From Escallonia rubra (Eukaryota; Streptophyta; Magnoliopsida; Escalloniales; Escalloniaceae), in contig JAVXUO010001094.1 in NCBI GenBank assembly GCA_033065855.1, positions 62,001-126,000 on the forward strand: a stretch of DNA of 64,000 bases, in the 5' to 3' direction. How positions within the stretch are numbered: position 1 is the stretch's first letter; each line of letters begins with the position of its first letter. The notes under the pieces were generated by a model. That model was not told where the DNA came from, did no database searches, and saw only the letters and a list, made by a program, of their open reading frames with translations. This document shows positions 10,212-21,654 of this stretch, piece by piece. Position numbers and translations under genes: made by a program.

Positions 10212-12093
10212 TGTAATACCCCGAAAATTTCCTTTTCCTTATGCAAAATTTGTATATTTTTGAATAAATAGTTTGTGATCTTTTGTTAAAACTATGAAAA
10301 TGAATTGGGATTGTTTCTGAAATTTTTGGTTAAATGAACAGTAACTTTTAGTCGAATTTAAAAGGTTTTAGTCGACTAAAAGAGTGTTTCGGTCGACTAA
10401 AAAGTGTTTAAATTGTGTAAAAATGGTTTTCTGGACTTTTAGTCGAATTTAAAAGGTTTTAGTCGACTAAAAGAGTGTTTCGGTCGACTAAAAAGTGTTT
10501 AAATTGTGTAAAAATGGTTTTCTGGACTTTTAGTCGAATTTAAGGGTTTTAGTCGAATTTAAAGGTTTTAGTCGACTAAAAGTGTGATTTCAGTCGACTA
10601 AAAGTTGGTCGATGAACAGTGATTATGAACAGTAACTATGAACAGTAATTTTGAACAGTACTATGAACAGTGATTTTGAACAGTACTTTCAGTCGACTAA
10701 AATGTGTTTTCAGTCGACTGAAAGTTGTTTTCGGTCGACTTAAAGGTTTAAAATTTTCGTTCCCTATAAATAGTGTTCTATTTCATTCCTAGCCCTTTTG
10801 TTCTTGATTTCTTGCTCCTTTGCGGCGAAGAGAGAGAGAATAGGAGGCTTGGGAAGCTCTTTGGCGCTAGAGTGGTGCTTTGAGGTTTTCTTTGGTTCAA
10901 AAGCTTGTTTGAGGTAAGGGTTTGAACGTTCTTGCTGTGGTGAGGGTTTGTAATGTTTTTGCTATGGTATGGGTTGCTTTCTTTAAATCTGAAAAAGAGT
11001 TATTGGAGTTGATTAATCTTGTTTTGTAAGGGATTCTACCTTTTGATTTTTGGCTTGGGTTTTCCTTCTTTAAATCTGAAAAATTATTGGATTTTGATCA
11101 AGCTTGTTATGAAAGGGATTTTATCATCGTTTTGTTGTGGGAAGGGTATCTGTCAGAATCCGAAGGTTTATGCTTCGTCATATTTTGGTTCATCTATATT
11201 TGTTTGCATTTGATTTGTCCCACTTGTACCCTTTCGTCTATAATATTGTTTACCCTTTTCGTTTGTGCCTGATGATGCACATCATTGAATTCATATATTT
11301 GTGATCGTCAATCTAAGATTGACATTGACTATGTTGAACAACTCTCGAAAATAGAGAGGGTCCTATGGACACATATTTGTTATACTAGAGAGCCGAAGCC
11401 TCCTAGTATGCTCCGGAGCACACGTTTGATGTTTGATGTTTGGTTCGACATTTGGGTCTTATGACCACCATAGTCATCCTATGTTTGTAGCGTACCCGAC
11501 ATATAATTGAAATGTGTTTTGGGTTAAACGCTTAATGACGTTTGCTTTGGTATTTGACAGTAAGTTTTGATTGCACTTTCGTACCTTCGGGCTTGTATTT
11601 GATTTGGGTTCTTTAGACCACCTTATGAACATTTCGTATATTTGATTCGCCTTATTTGCATCGTGGTCAATTGTTATTATTTGTTCGTCAGATATTTGAT
11701 TTTGTTTTGGACTACGAATCATCGTATTTCCTCCCCATTTGTTTTCCACTTGCTGGGCTACTCGAGCTCACCCCCTATTCGTTTGTTTTGTCCTTTACCA
11801 CAGGTATCGGACGTGATTTTCGGGCGTGGCATGTTTGGGGGAAATTAGAGTTTTTAGTCTTTGTTAGTATATTTGAGCAATGTAAATTATTTCGCCGCTG
11901 CGTTTGGTAATTATTTTGTAAAGGAATACTCAGTGGAATTATTTTGGTGAACGGATTGTCTTAGACTTTTGTTTGTGGAGATATTTTATCTTAGAGGATT
12001 TAATTGCTCTGTCTATACCGTTATCTTTAGAACTGTAATGGTATATAATGGAGTTTGATGTTAGTCGCGGCCTCGCGTTTTTGGGGCGTGACA
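10212..12093 (+). repeat. NA-1 5' LTR
   Basis: Starts TGTAATACCCCG and ends GGGGCGTGACA. U3 contains nine GTCGACT-centred palindromes (10371-10740), a 91-bp unit in tandem (starts 10344, 10435 and a partial at 10526), and six AACAGT motifs (about 10610-10690). A TATA-like CTATAAATAG lies at 10764-10773. Against the 3' LTR I found four substitutions and one 13-bp insertion (an extra TGATTATGAACAG near 10620). Small open frames here recur in the other LTR and look incidental. Confidence 0.96.
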
Positions 12094-12097
12094 GAAG

Positions 12098-12109
12098 TGG
12101 TATCAGAGC
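12098..12109 (+). other. NA-1 primer-binding site (initiator Met-tRNA)
   Basis: TGGTATCAGAGC, four bases after the LTR end, is complementary to the 3' end of plant initiator Met-tRNA. It primes minus-strand cDNA synthesis. Confidence 0.95.
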
Positions 12110-14442
12110 TTAGGTTTGAGATTCTGTAGACTCCTAAGCCTAAGACATATGTGATTGGGATTGAACCTCGAAAAGATGGATTGAGTTTGGAGAATTTATT
12201 TCATATTAGAGCATAAGATTGAGATTGGCCATAAGTTTTGGGATTGGGTTGAGTACGCAATCGTAGAACGAATGTTAGTTGTCTCTGGATTTTGGATATT
12301 TGAAGTGTTAATCAAGGAGAATAGTTGAAGGATATGACTATGATCTTTGGATGTCTATGAGTAACTTTATCAGATAGTGTATGGAAAAAGGTTGTGATCT
12401 CAGGAAATGATTGATATGGTGACAGAGACTTCGTGCGAAATTTGAAAATAAGATTGGGCATTACTAGATCATAATGCCCCTTTATCTAGTTGTTTTGATA
12501 TCCTTTTGTGAGCATCTAAGTATTGAACCTAGAAATTTGAAACGTGTCTATATGTAGGTACCTTTATGGAATCCTGTGGTAACCGTATGGTTTATAATTC
12601 TTGCCCCATCAGTATTGATTTTGGATATTTAAGAGTTGGCATAATTTCTGAATATGGAACACTTTGATGATATTTTGGGGTATGGACTGATTGTCTTTCG
12701 ATAATGTCAAGATGGATTACTTTAGAAAATGAGGATGATTATGATCTTCTGGCGAAGAGCTCTGAGAAATAGAAGCTATCTGTAAAGGCTGTGATTGAGA
12801 GATAATAGTTTAAAGGTTTAAACATTGATGGATGCGTGTGCATAATTCGATTTTTGGGTTGTTTTAAGACGACACATTTAGCTTTGATGGATTTTGATAA
12901 TAGTTTGGACCGGTTTTGTTTGGAGGCATCAGAGTGCGCTGCGGAAGTGTGGTGGTCTTTTGGTAAGACGTATAAATGCTTGTTGATGTTGGTTATCCAG
13001 TTTGGATAAGTCAAAGTAATATGTTTCAAAGGATTATTCGATGGCATTGGTTTTGGGGTCAGACTAGTGAAAATTGATGGGAATGATATTTCTCTTTGGT
13101 TGATATCGATGTGTTGATTACTGACCTTCAAAGGCATTGCATCATTGCTGTTTTATTTAGGCCTTAGACATTGAGTTTGTGATTTTAGTAGTCAATGAAA
13201 TATGGACCAAATGAATGAGTTTGATGCTATCTTATGTAACCATGTGTTTCAGGTGCTCAGATGTTGTAGGCATAATGACTTTAGAAATTAATGTCGACAA
13301 TTTGATTAAGTATTATCTTTGTAAGGCGAATGGACTAAGTCGATGTAGTATGCTTCAAATGTTATCTAATGGTTTTGGTTTTGGTGTCAAAAAAAAAAAA
13401 AAAATAGATGGGGGAAATTTTGAAATATCGATTGTTAGATGATCTCATGGGTTGGTTAATGAATTTTATAGGCATTTTGTCGTTGTAATCTTGGTTAAGC
13501 CTTAGATTTTGAGTTTATGATCTTTTGCAATTGAAAAGTATGGGCAAGACATTGAGCTTGATGTTGCCTTAAGTAACCGTGTGTTTGAAGTAATGAAATG
13601 TTTTTGGAGTATAGAATCTTGGGATATTTGATGTTGGTGATTTGATCATGGATAATTGTATTTGAAAGTCTAACAATGTGGGTGATGGTTTGGACGGAAG
13701 GTGTACAAAGAGTTTAGCAGCTTTCGTTACGAGTTACACTCAGTTATCAGCAAAATGTTATTGAGATCGTATTTTAATGGCTCTAATTGTGACTTTGTAC
13801 CGGTGTAAATTTTGATTTGAAGATTTTAGAGTATAAATCATTTGTGATTAATGTGAAGATTGGTTAGGACTTTTGGTGTACGATTGAAGTTAAGCGTGTC
13901 AATGTTAGGCATTGTACCAAGGCTATGGTTTGATGTGTTATTTTAATGGCGCAACGTGAGCCTGTCAGTATTGTATTGATTTCAGATGATTTGAATTTTG
14001 ATTGGAGTAACTTGATTCAGCGAGTTTCATTTGTTAGCCAAGTACTTTGAGGAGTAGTCTGAATATATTTTGGAATGGTGATGACAATGGAAGTTAAAAA
14101 GTGAAGTTTGAATTTCGTAATACACGTCATATTGGATGGGAATTGCTTAGTACTTGGTGCACATTAAGCTTGAAGTTAAATGTGTTATCCGGATTTTTGT
14201 AAAATGTATGGTTTGGTATATTATCGGAGTAGCGCAGTGGAGGCGTTACGTTTTGGAAATTGATTTCGTTTGTGGAATTTTTAAAGTCGTATTTTTTGCT
14301 TAGTTCATTTCGTAGGCTAGTTAAGCCTTACATGTTTTGAAGTCAGAATTTCAGTTAATAGTATGAGTAATGTTTTGACTCGTATTGAAAAGCTACTTTT
14401 GATAATTAAAGTACGTTTTTAATTCCGCGGACGGAATTCTTT
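12110..14442 (+). other. NA-1 interior, non-coding
   Basis: About 2.3 kb without a recognisable coding frame on either strand; the longest open stretch, 12739-13137 on the minus strand, has no known motif and an unlikely composition. Degenerate internal repetition is visible: a phrase like TGATGYTATCTTATGTAACCRTG recurs near 13220 and 13560, and an ATGGTTTTGGTTTTGGTGTCA-like phrase recurs near 13045 and 13370, suggesting old tandem duplications of about 330 bp. Confidence 0.75.
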
Positions 14443-14456
14443 TAAGGGGGGGAGAA
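14443..14456 (+). other. NA-1 polypurine tract
   Basis: TAAGGGGGGGAGAA lies directly before the TGTAATACCCC start of the 3' LTR. It is the expected plus-strand primer and defines the LTR start at 14457. Confidence 0.9.
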
Positions 14457-16325
14457 TGTAATACCCCGAAAATTTCCTTTTCCTTATGCAAAATTTGTAT
14501 ATTTTTGAATAAATAGTTTGTGATCTTTTGTTAAAACTATGAAAATGAATTGGGATTGTTTCTGAAATTTTTGGTTAAATGAACAGTAACTTTTAGTCGA
14601 ATTTAAAAGGTTTTAGTCGACTAAAAGAGTGTTTCGGTCGACTAAAAAGTGTTTAAATTGTGTAAAAATGGTTTTCTGGACTTTTAGTCGAATTTAAAAG
14701 GTTTTAGTCGACTAAAAGAGTGTTTCGGTCGACTAAAAAGTGTTTAAATTGTGTAAAAATGGTTTTCTGGACTTTTAGTCGAATTTAAGGGTTTTAGTCG
14801 AATTTAAAGGTTTTAGTCGACTAAAAGTGTGATTTCAGTCGACTAAAAGTTGGTCGATGAACAGTAACTATGAACAGTAATTTTGAACAGTACTATGAAC
14901 AGTGATTTTGAACAGTACTTTCAGTCGACTAAAATGTGTTTTCAGTCGACTGAAAGTTGTTTTCGGTCGACTTAAAGGTTTAAAATTTTCGTTCCCTATA
15001 AATAGTGTTCTATTTCATTCCTAGCCCTTTTGTTCTTGATTTCTTGCTCCTTTGCGGCGAAGAGAGAGAGAATAGGAGGCTTGGGAAGCTCTTTGGCGCT
15101 AGAGTGGTGCTTTGAGGTTTTCTTTGGTTCAAAAGCTTGTTTGAGGTAAGGGTTTGAACGTTCTTGCTGTGGTGAGGGTTTGTAATGTTTTTGCTATGGT
15201 ATGGGTTGCTTTCTTTAAATCTGAAAAAGAGTTATTGGAGTTGATTAATCTTGTTTTGTAAGGGATTCTACCTTTTGATTTTTGGCTTGGGTTTTCCTTC
15301 TTTAAATCTGAAAAATTATTGGATTTTGATCAAGCTTGTTATGAAAGGGATTTTATCATCGTTTTGTTGTGGGAAGGGTATCTGTCAGAATCCGAAGGTT
15401 TATGCTTCGTCATATTTTGGTTCATCTATATTTGTTTGCATTTGATTTGTCCCACTTGTACCCTTTCGTCTATAATATTGTTTACCCTTTTCGTTTGTGC
15501 CTGATGATGCACATCATTGAATTCATATATTTGTGATCGTCAATCTAAGATTGACATTGACTATGTTGAACAACTCTCGAAAATAGAGAGGGTCCTATGG
15601 ACACATATTTGTTATACTAGAGAGCCGAAGCCTCCTTGTATGCTCCGGAGCACACGTTTGATGTTTGATGTTTGGTTCGACATTTGGGTCTTATGACCAC
15701 CATAGTCATCCTATGTTTGTAGCGTACCCGACATATAATTGAAATGTGTTTTGGGTTAAACGCTTAATGACGTTTGCTTTGGTATTTGACAGTAAGTTTT
15801 GATTGCACTTTCGTACCTTCGGGCTTGTATTTGATTTGGGTTCTTTAGACCACCTTATGAACATTTCGTATATTTGATTCGCCTTATTTGCATCGTGGTC
15901 AATTGTTATTATTTGTTCGTCAGATATTTGATTTTGTTTTGGACTACGAATCATCGTATTTCCTCCCCATTTGTTTTCCACTTGCTGGGCTACTCGAGCT
16001 CACCCCCTATTCGTTTGTTTTGTCCTTTACCACAGGTATCAGACGTGATTTTCGGGCGTGGCATGTTTGGGGGAAATTAGAGTTTTTAGTCTTTGTTAGT
16101 ATATTTGAGCAATGTAAATTATTTCGCCGCTGCGTTTGGTAATTATTTTGTAAAGGAATACTCAGTGGAATTATTTTGGTGAACGGATTGTCTTAGACTT
16201 TTGTTTGTGGAGATATTTTATCTTAGAGGATTTAATTGCTCTGTCTATACCGTTATCTTTAGAACTGTAATGGTATATAATGGAATTTGATGTTAGTCGC
16301 GGCCTCGCGTTTTTGGGGTGTGACA
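14457..16325 (+). repeat. NA-1 3' LTR
   Basis: 1,869 bp, identical in layout to the 5' LTR but lacking one 13-bp TGATTATGAACAG unit. Differences seen: T for A in CCTCCTTGTATG, A for G in GGTATCAGACG, A for G in TGGAATTTG, and T for C in the terminal GGGGTGTGACA. It is followed immediately by the target duplication taggc. TATA-like CTATAAATAG at 14996-15005. Confidence 0.96.
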
Positions 16326-16640
16326 TAGGCTGCCCACAAACTTGTACCCTTTGGGACACAGGCTACGGCCATAAGTCCCTAAGGGGCTAGCCCTTAAGGA
16401 ACAAAGGTCAAGGCCACAAGTTCCTAGGGGTCCTTACCTGAAGAACATGGGCTACGGCCACAGTTTCCCTAGGGGTCACCCTTTTTGAAATATGGGCTAC
16501 GACCATAGTTTCCCTAGGGGTCACCCCTTTTGAAACATAGGCTACGACCACGAGTTTCTAGGGGCCGCTACTTGTGGAAAATAGGCCACGAACACAATTT
16601 CCCAAAGGGCCTTATTCTGAGAAGTATAGGCTTCGGGGTC
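16326..16640 (+). repeat. Tat-like leader repeats, continuation
   Basis: Resumes the AAGGCCACAAGTTCCTAGGGG-type array interrupted by NA-1, with modules of about 45-50 bp (GGGCTACGGCCACAGTTTCCC and variants). It shows that NA-1 landed in a pre-existing repeat array and lost no flanking sequence beyond the 5-bp duplication. Confidence 0.8.
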
Positions 16641-17735
16641 CGCACACCATAGCCTATGAGGGAAAGGTGCCTGAAGCAATAAAGCCATTGGGGCATAGGC
16701 GAAGGCCACATCCAGTTGTAACCCCTGTACCACGTCGGGATAACCCACAAGGATATTTCTCATCCGCTCAGATACACCACTTCAAAACGATGACTAGACT
16801 ACCAAGGGGTGTGCTATCCAGAAAGTGTAGGGGGTCTCAAAAGAGTCCATTGAAAAATGTTCAACATGGACGGGAACCAGTAAAAATACAAGTAAATCAA
16901 CTAACAAATTTTGGTGAAATTAAAGTCCTCTATAGGGCAAGGCCTTTGGAAGCCAATGTTAAACCAAATAGGCTTGCGCTGTCAGGAAACTCCAGGGGAT
17001 ATATCTTGCTTGTTTGGCCACGCAAACATGCAAAAAATGTTGAGTTTGTTTTTACAGTGGTAGTAGGATCAAAACCATTAGGGCATAAGGATGGGTCTAC
17101 TTCTCAAAACCAGTCATCACAGGCTGATGCAGCCGCTACAGCTGCTAGTCTAAATAAGACGATGATTGAGCCTTGAAACATGCGAGGTAAGGCCCATGAG
17201 GTCACCGGTATTTGGAAATAAAGCAAGCAAAAGACAAAATCACCAGCCAAAACCTAAAAGGAACGGGAGGGAAGATGTGCATGTGGTTGATAATCAAAGT
17301 TCCACGGCTTTCAGCGCTGACATGAGGAGGAAGAACCCAAGGAAAGGTAAGAAAAGATTACCTCAAGAGGACTGCTCAGTTCGTGTAACCTGTTCTATGA
17401 TAGCCAAAGGGGTACTTGTTAGTGGGGCCATTAATCTGTTATTTAAGGAAGTGCTTGATAAGGTGATATGTCCTGAAAGTGCCTCAACTACCCGAACTTA
17501 TTCTCCTTTTTCAAGCGAGAATTCCGAAAGAGGTCGGCATTCAAGACCAAATGATCAAAGCAAAGATAACTTCTCTTTTGATGACAAGCTTGCTCGCCTA
17601 GAAGCTCAGATGGTTGCGATGATGGCACATATAGAAGGCTTAACAGCTCAATTGTCAAAAGCTACTACATAGAAAAATTCATCATCTTGCCATGACAAAT
17701 CAAAGCATCATGATCAAGCAAAAGGCTTTACAACC
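16574..17735 (+). pseudogene. Tat-like gag N-terminal region
   Basis: Two overlapping open frames (16574-17176 and 17166-17672) run from the leader repeats toward gag. The second ends DDKLARLEAQMVAMMAHIEG, a short predicted coiled coil of the kind found just before capsid in Tat-type gag proteins. The first part is Arg/Lys-rich with no motif I recognise, and its beginning may be translated repeat sequence. The frame change near 17170 and the stop at 17672 suggest decay. Assignment rests on position upstream of clear gag. Confidence 0.5.
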
Positions 17736-18590
17736 ATGGGACGAAACCGTATGAGAGGTGATGGTTATGTCAACCATAGCACCGAACCTTTCGGTGAACC
17801 ATATGTAGAGGCCAAGACAAGTCAAACGCGCAACCCTAATGTTAGAGGGGGCCCTAAACAACATCACCTACCTAGTGGAAGTTTGGACCCAAACCTCTTA
17901 TCCTACATTGACAGTGTAGTCAAAAGGGAAATGAGCAAAATCAAAGATGGGACTGCTCCTACTGCTATCTTGATAACAAAACCATACCCGTCCTGGGTAG
18001 ACCAAGTTCTTTTTCCACCCACTTTCACTCAACCAGAGTTCCGAAGGTTTAACGGGAAAGGAAATCCAAGGGAACATGTAGCTTATTTCATTGCTTGTCT
18101 AGCCCATTTAGGCGAGAATAAGCTTTTATGGCTACAACTATTTGTGGAATCCTTTGAGGGCCCTGCCTTCATATGGTACTCCAATCTGCCAGAGAGGTCG
18201 ATTTGTGACTGATCAGGGAGTTTTACAACCAGTTCAGTAATACAGAATGACAAATGAGTACATCAGAATTGATCAATACAAAGCAGCGTGACAATGAGTT
18301 GGCATCCGACTTCATTGTGAGATGGCAGGCTCTCACTTTTAGGTACTCTCATAACTTTAGCCAATGAGAGATGTTACAAATGTGCTTATATAATTTTAAG
18401 CATGAACTCTCGATACACCTTTTATCTCAAACCTTTAATGGGTTCAACGACTAATGTACAAGAGCACACGACCTTGAAATGCACTTGGGCCAAAGAAAGA
18501 CAAGGTCTAGAGCCATTGACAAGATCGAAACTGCCCTAGTGGAAGAAAAAAGAAAGCAACTTGTAATTCTCCCTAAATGAAAAAAGAAGT
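17736..18590 (+). pseudogene. Tat-like gag capsid domain (first gag-like domain)
   Basis: The frame 17736-18212 reaches PSWVDQVLFPPTFTQPEFRR, then NPREHVAYFIACLAHLGEN and GPAFIWYSNLPERSI, the core of the retrotransposon gag family. A frameshift near 18205 and stops follow, but the signature continues in another frame (IREFYNQFSNT, ELASDFIVRWQALTFRYSH) to about 18560. Gag packages the element RNA. Similar but more decayed modules follow at 19660-20360. Confidence 0.85.
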
Positions 18591-19110
18591 TGAGAACCTA
18601 GTTGAAAAAGGGAATCAGTAGGGGTGAGAAAAGACCTTCATTAAAGGAAAGGATGGAGAAAAATTAATCTTTTCCTGATGATATCATCAAAGACCTTTTC
18701 GAGGAAATGTTAAAAAAAGACCTCATTACCCTCCCTCAAATGAAAAGGCCTAGTGAGGAAGGAAAAATCAATGACCCCAACTATTGTCCTTATCATCGTT
18801 TGGTCAGTCATCTTATTGAAAAATGTATGGCCTAAAGGAATATATACAAAATCTTATCAATGCAGGTGACATAAGCCTCCCTCATATCGAGAGGACCTCA
18901 GCCAACCTTATCACATTGGCACCCAAACCAGAAGAGATACTAAACCTTATAGTCATCATTCAGCAAATGTACCTCACTCTCCCTCCATTGATAATGAAGG
19001 GGAATGCGTCCTTTCTGAAAGTAGAGGTGCTAAGAAAAGGCGTGAATGCCAGTCCAAGCAAGCCTCATGCATTGCAAGTAAACGACAAGGGTTTTTGAAG
19101 AAATTTAAGA
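18591..19110 (+). pseudogene. Tat-like gag tail with Cys/His motif
   Basis: Around 18640-18840 a broken frame reads DDIIKDLFEEMLKKDLITLP and then NYCPYHRLVSHLIEKC, a Cys-x2-His-Arg-x3-His-x4-Cys motif typical of the gag-to-protease region of Tat/Ogre elements (commonly YCKYHR...GH). The frame 18823-19098 continues with EYIQNLINAGDI, which in relatives follows the motif. At least one stop separates the pieces. Confidence 0.75.
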
Positions 19111-19604
19111 TATTGAAAGCCCTCAAGACAAGAAGCAAAAGAGGAAGATCTCTAAGAAAAATAACAAGGGAGAACCAACCACTAGGAAGTTATTGATCCA
19201 ACCCCTAGGGTGCCGGTTACCCTCAACGAGTTCTTTCCCCAAGAATATCAATCAAACTTTGAAGTGAGTAGTAATGAAGGGAAAGATATAAAAATCGTGT
19301 CTGATGGACAAGATGTAACTATAGAAGATATTGAGGAAAAATTAGGGTCCTTGCCAGTATGGAAAAATGAGACACATTCTTATGCTTGTAAGTTTGATGG
19401 CTCGTATTACCCTTAGGATGTGATGGGGAAAGTATTGGAAGCTCCTATTTCTCTATTGATGACCGGTTCACATGGAACATCATCGCAATGAATGTTGATT
19501 TCGGTACAAGAGATGTTGAAGTCACACACAATGCTCATGACCAAGCAAGATCAGTTGTAAATATGTAGAGGATAGGACGGGCCTGAACAAGAGTATCTAT
19601 TGAT

Positions 19605-20440
19605 ATGGATAATAGCCTAATGGATCCAAATAGAATGATCGTTCAAATGAGGCAAATATCGAGGACATCATACCTAGCCTGGGTGGATCAAGTATTGTAT
19701 CCCTTAGGCTATACCATCCCTTATTTTCATCTCTATAAAGGATCTGGTTACACTAGAAAGCACCTTGTCTTGTTTCTCGCTAGATGTGGCGACACAGCGC
19801 AAAGTCAAGCGCTTCTGTTAAGGTAGTTCCCATTGTCTTTAGAGCATACAACCCTCGATTGGTATTTGAATCTCCTCCCATACTCCATCCCTGATTGGGA
19901 TACATTGAGTGAAAAATTCTATAGGACGTTTTATGAGTCGTCCCCAATACAAATGGGGTCCATAATGTAGAAGACATTAACAAAGTCTTTGTGCAAAATT
20001 ATTCCCTCTTACAAGTTTCAGCCGAAGATCTGCTTAATGTGACATTAGTGTTCACTAGAGCCAGAGATACAGAGGTCTCATTGCCTCAGGATTTATACTC
20101 ACCTGAAGTAAGGCGAGTCCAGTTCCCTAAGGGATATAAACTCTCTAACTTCATTAAATATAAAGGCTTCGGCTCCCCCGACAGTCATGTTGATTGGTTC
20201 TTGTGACAATGTGGACCTACAGCACGAAATTCTGCCCTGTGTCTTAAGCAATTTCCCCTCTCTCTTGGGGGTATCGCCTTTGATTGGTATTGTTCTTTAG
20301 CTAGATTACGTATATCCTCATGGGATCAAATGGAAATGATATTTTTAGGGAGCAAAATATATACCGTAATGATCCTCTATATTTGAGAGAAAGGGCCATT
20401 AATCGAACATTAAAGCAATTAGTTCATCACCCTAAAATTT
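19605..20440 (+). pseudogene. Two further gag-like domains in tandem
   Basis: The frame 19605-19826, continued with a break to about 19975, reads LAWVDQVLYPLGYTIPYFHL, RKHLVLFLARCGDTAQSQAL, RQFPLSLEHTTLDWYLNLLP. The frame 19991-20206, continued to about 20360, reads RRVQFPKGYKLSNFIKYKG, then SALCLKQFPLSLGGIAFDWY. Both follow the order of the capsid module at 17985-18200: PxxYxxPxFxxxxG, then Hxxxx(F/L), then FxxSLxxxAxxWY. So three related modules stand in a row. They could be real tandem domains or a remnant of a second element; no other element boundary is visible between them. Confidence 0.7.
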
Positions 20441-20619
20441 AGGAAATGTGTGATGACGAGTCATCAGTTGCCTCCACTAACATGGTCCAAATTGACAAGT
20501 AGCAACAAGCTTTATATGAAAGCGATCAACTGATCAAAGAAGAACATGAAGAGGTCCAAGAGGTTAATATTGTCCATGGGCGCAGGAAAAATTTGGTCAA
20601 TATCCCGGTGCAAAAGGAC

Positions 20620-21650
20620 ACCACGATAGGAGAAAAAGCGAACAATGTTAAAATATGATGTCCTTGCTCATTTAAAAAGGATCCCTCCGATGTTGAGCGT
20701 ATACGATGCGCTTTTCTTGTCTGATGAGCCACGAAGGTCTTTAGTCCTTGCTTTGACAAAACCCAAGGACTTTCGTAATGAATTAAGTCCCCAGGAATCA
20801 CCGAAAAACATCAACAGAATGCTTCAAGGAGAATTTGTGCCTTGACAATGTTGACCTTTACAAAAGAGGATATTCAAATTGATGACGAAAGTCACAACAG
20901 ACCCATCTATATTACTGGTAAAGTAAATAAGGTGATGATAGCCCAAGTGTTAGTAGATGGGGGATCGGCGGTGAATCTGCTAACAAAAAGGACCCTATCT
21001 AGCTTGGGGGTACGTCTTTCAAGACTTCAACCAAACAAGGTAGTAATCCAAGGTTTTAATCAAAATGAGCAAAGGCCGGTGGGAAACTTTAATTGAGCAC
21101 CAGGTTTGAAGACATAAAAGATGACACCGAATTCTTGGTGATAAATGCCGACACCTCATATAATGTCTTTTTGGGTCAACTCCAACAGGATCGTCTCGCC
21201 TACCCTACATCAATGCCTAAAATATGCCTTGGGAGGTGATGAAAAAAATACGGGTGCATCGTAGCAGAGAAAGCTCATTTTCATTGTGTGGAAGCCTATT
21301 ATGCAGATGCAAGCTTTTATGAACAGGTGTCAGTAGGTGGAAGCAAGGGAATAAAAAGGCAAATGGAGAAGAAGCCTCCAAAGGAAAACTTTGTCTATGT
21401 CCCAAAAGCTTAAAGAAGGTCAGGTACGCAGGGTTCAGGATCCTCGGGCACATTAAAAGCATTCAAGGATGAACTTGTGTTGCCATTAAGGAAAATAGAT
21501 TACTCGTATGTCGAAACTTATCAACACTTCTTTGTTCCTCCAAATAAAAAGGGATCAAATCCAATCAGGTTCCATGCGTTGGGGAATTTGGACAGTACAC
21601 ATACACAATCCCAGAGGAGGCAAGTCAAGCTAAAGAGCACTATTTAGACG
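20620..21650 (+). pseudogene. Tat-like pre-protease linker and aspartyl protease
   Basis: 20645-20845 encodes LKYDVLAHLKRIPPMLSVYDAL, a conserved stretch preceding the protease in Tat-type polyproteins. 20842-21096 holds the protease: QVLVDGGSAVNLLTKRTL, with D-G-G where D-T/S-G is usual, then VVIQGFNQNEQRPVGN. After a stop the frame continues with EFLVINADTSYNVFLGQ, which leads toward RT in relatives, until LINE-1 sequence begins near 21655. The protease would cut the polyprotein; the changed active-site triad and the stops argue against activity. Confidence 0.82.
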
Positions 21651-21654
21651 ACCA

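Larger units (their letters stand above)
10212..16325 (+). mobile_element. NA-1: complete non-autonomous LTR retrotransposon
   Basis: A 6,114-bp element with two near-identical LTRs (1,882 and 1,869 bp), a PBS, a PPT and a perfect 5-bp target duplication (taggc at 10207-10211 and 16326-16330). The interior of about 2.36 kb has no recognisable gag or pol, so it must borrow proteins. The start TGTAATACCCCG, the Met-tRNA PBS and the GGACGGAATTCTTTTAAGG stretch before the PPT indicate a Tekay-type gypsy relative. It fits the LARD/non-autonomous class. It sits in the leader repeats of the Tat-like element, which resume directly after the duplication. Confidence 0.96.

Noticed and set aside
12739..13137. 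132-codon open frame on the minus strand of NA-1
   Set aside because: No recognisable domain, antisense to the element, and produced by an AT-rich region poor in minus-strand stops.
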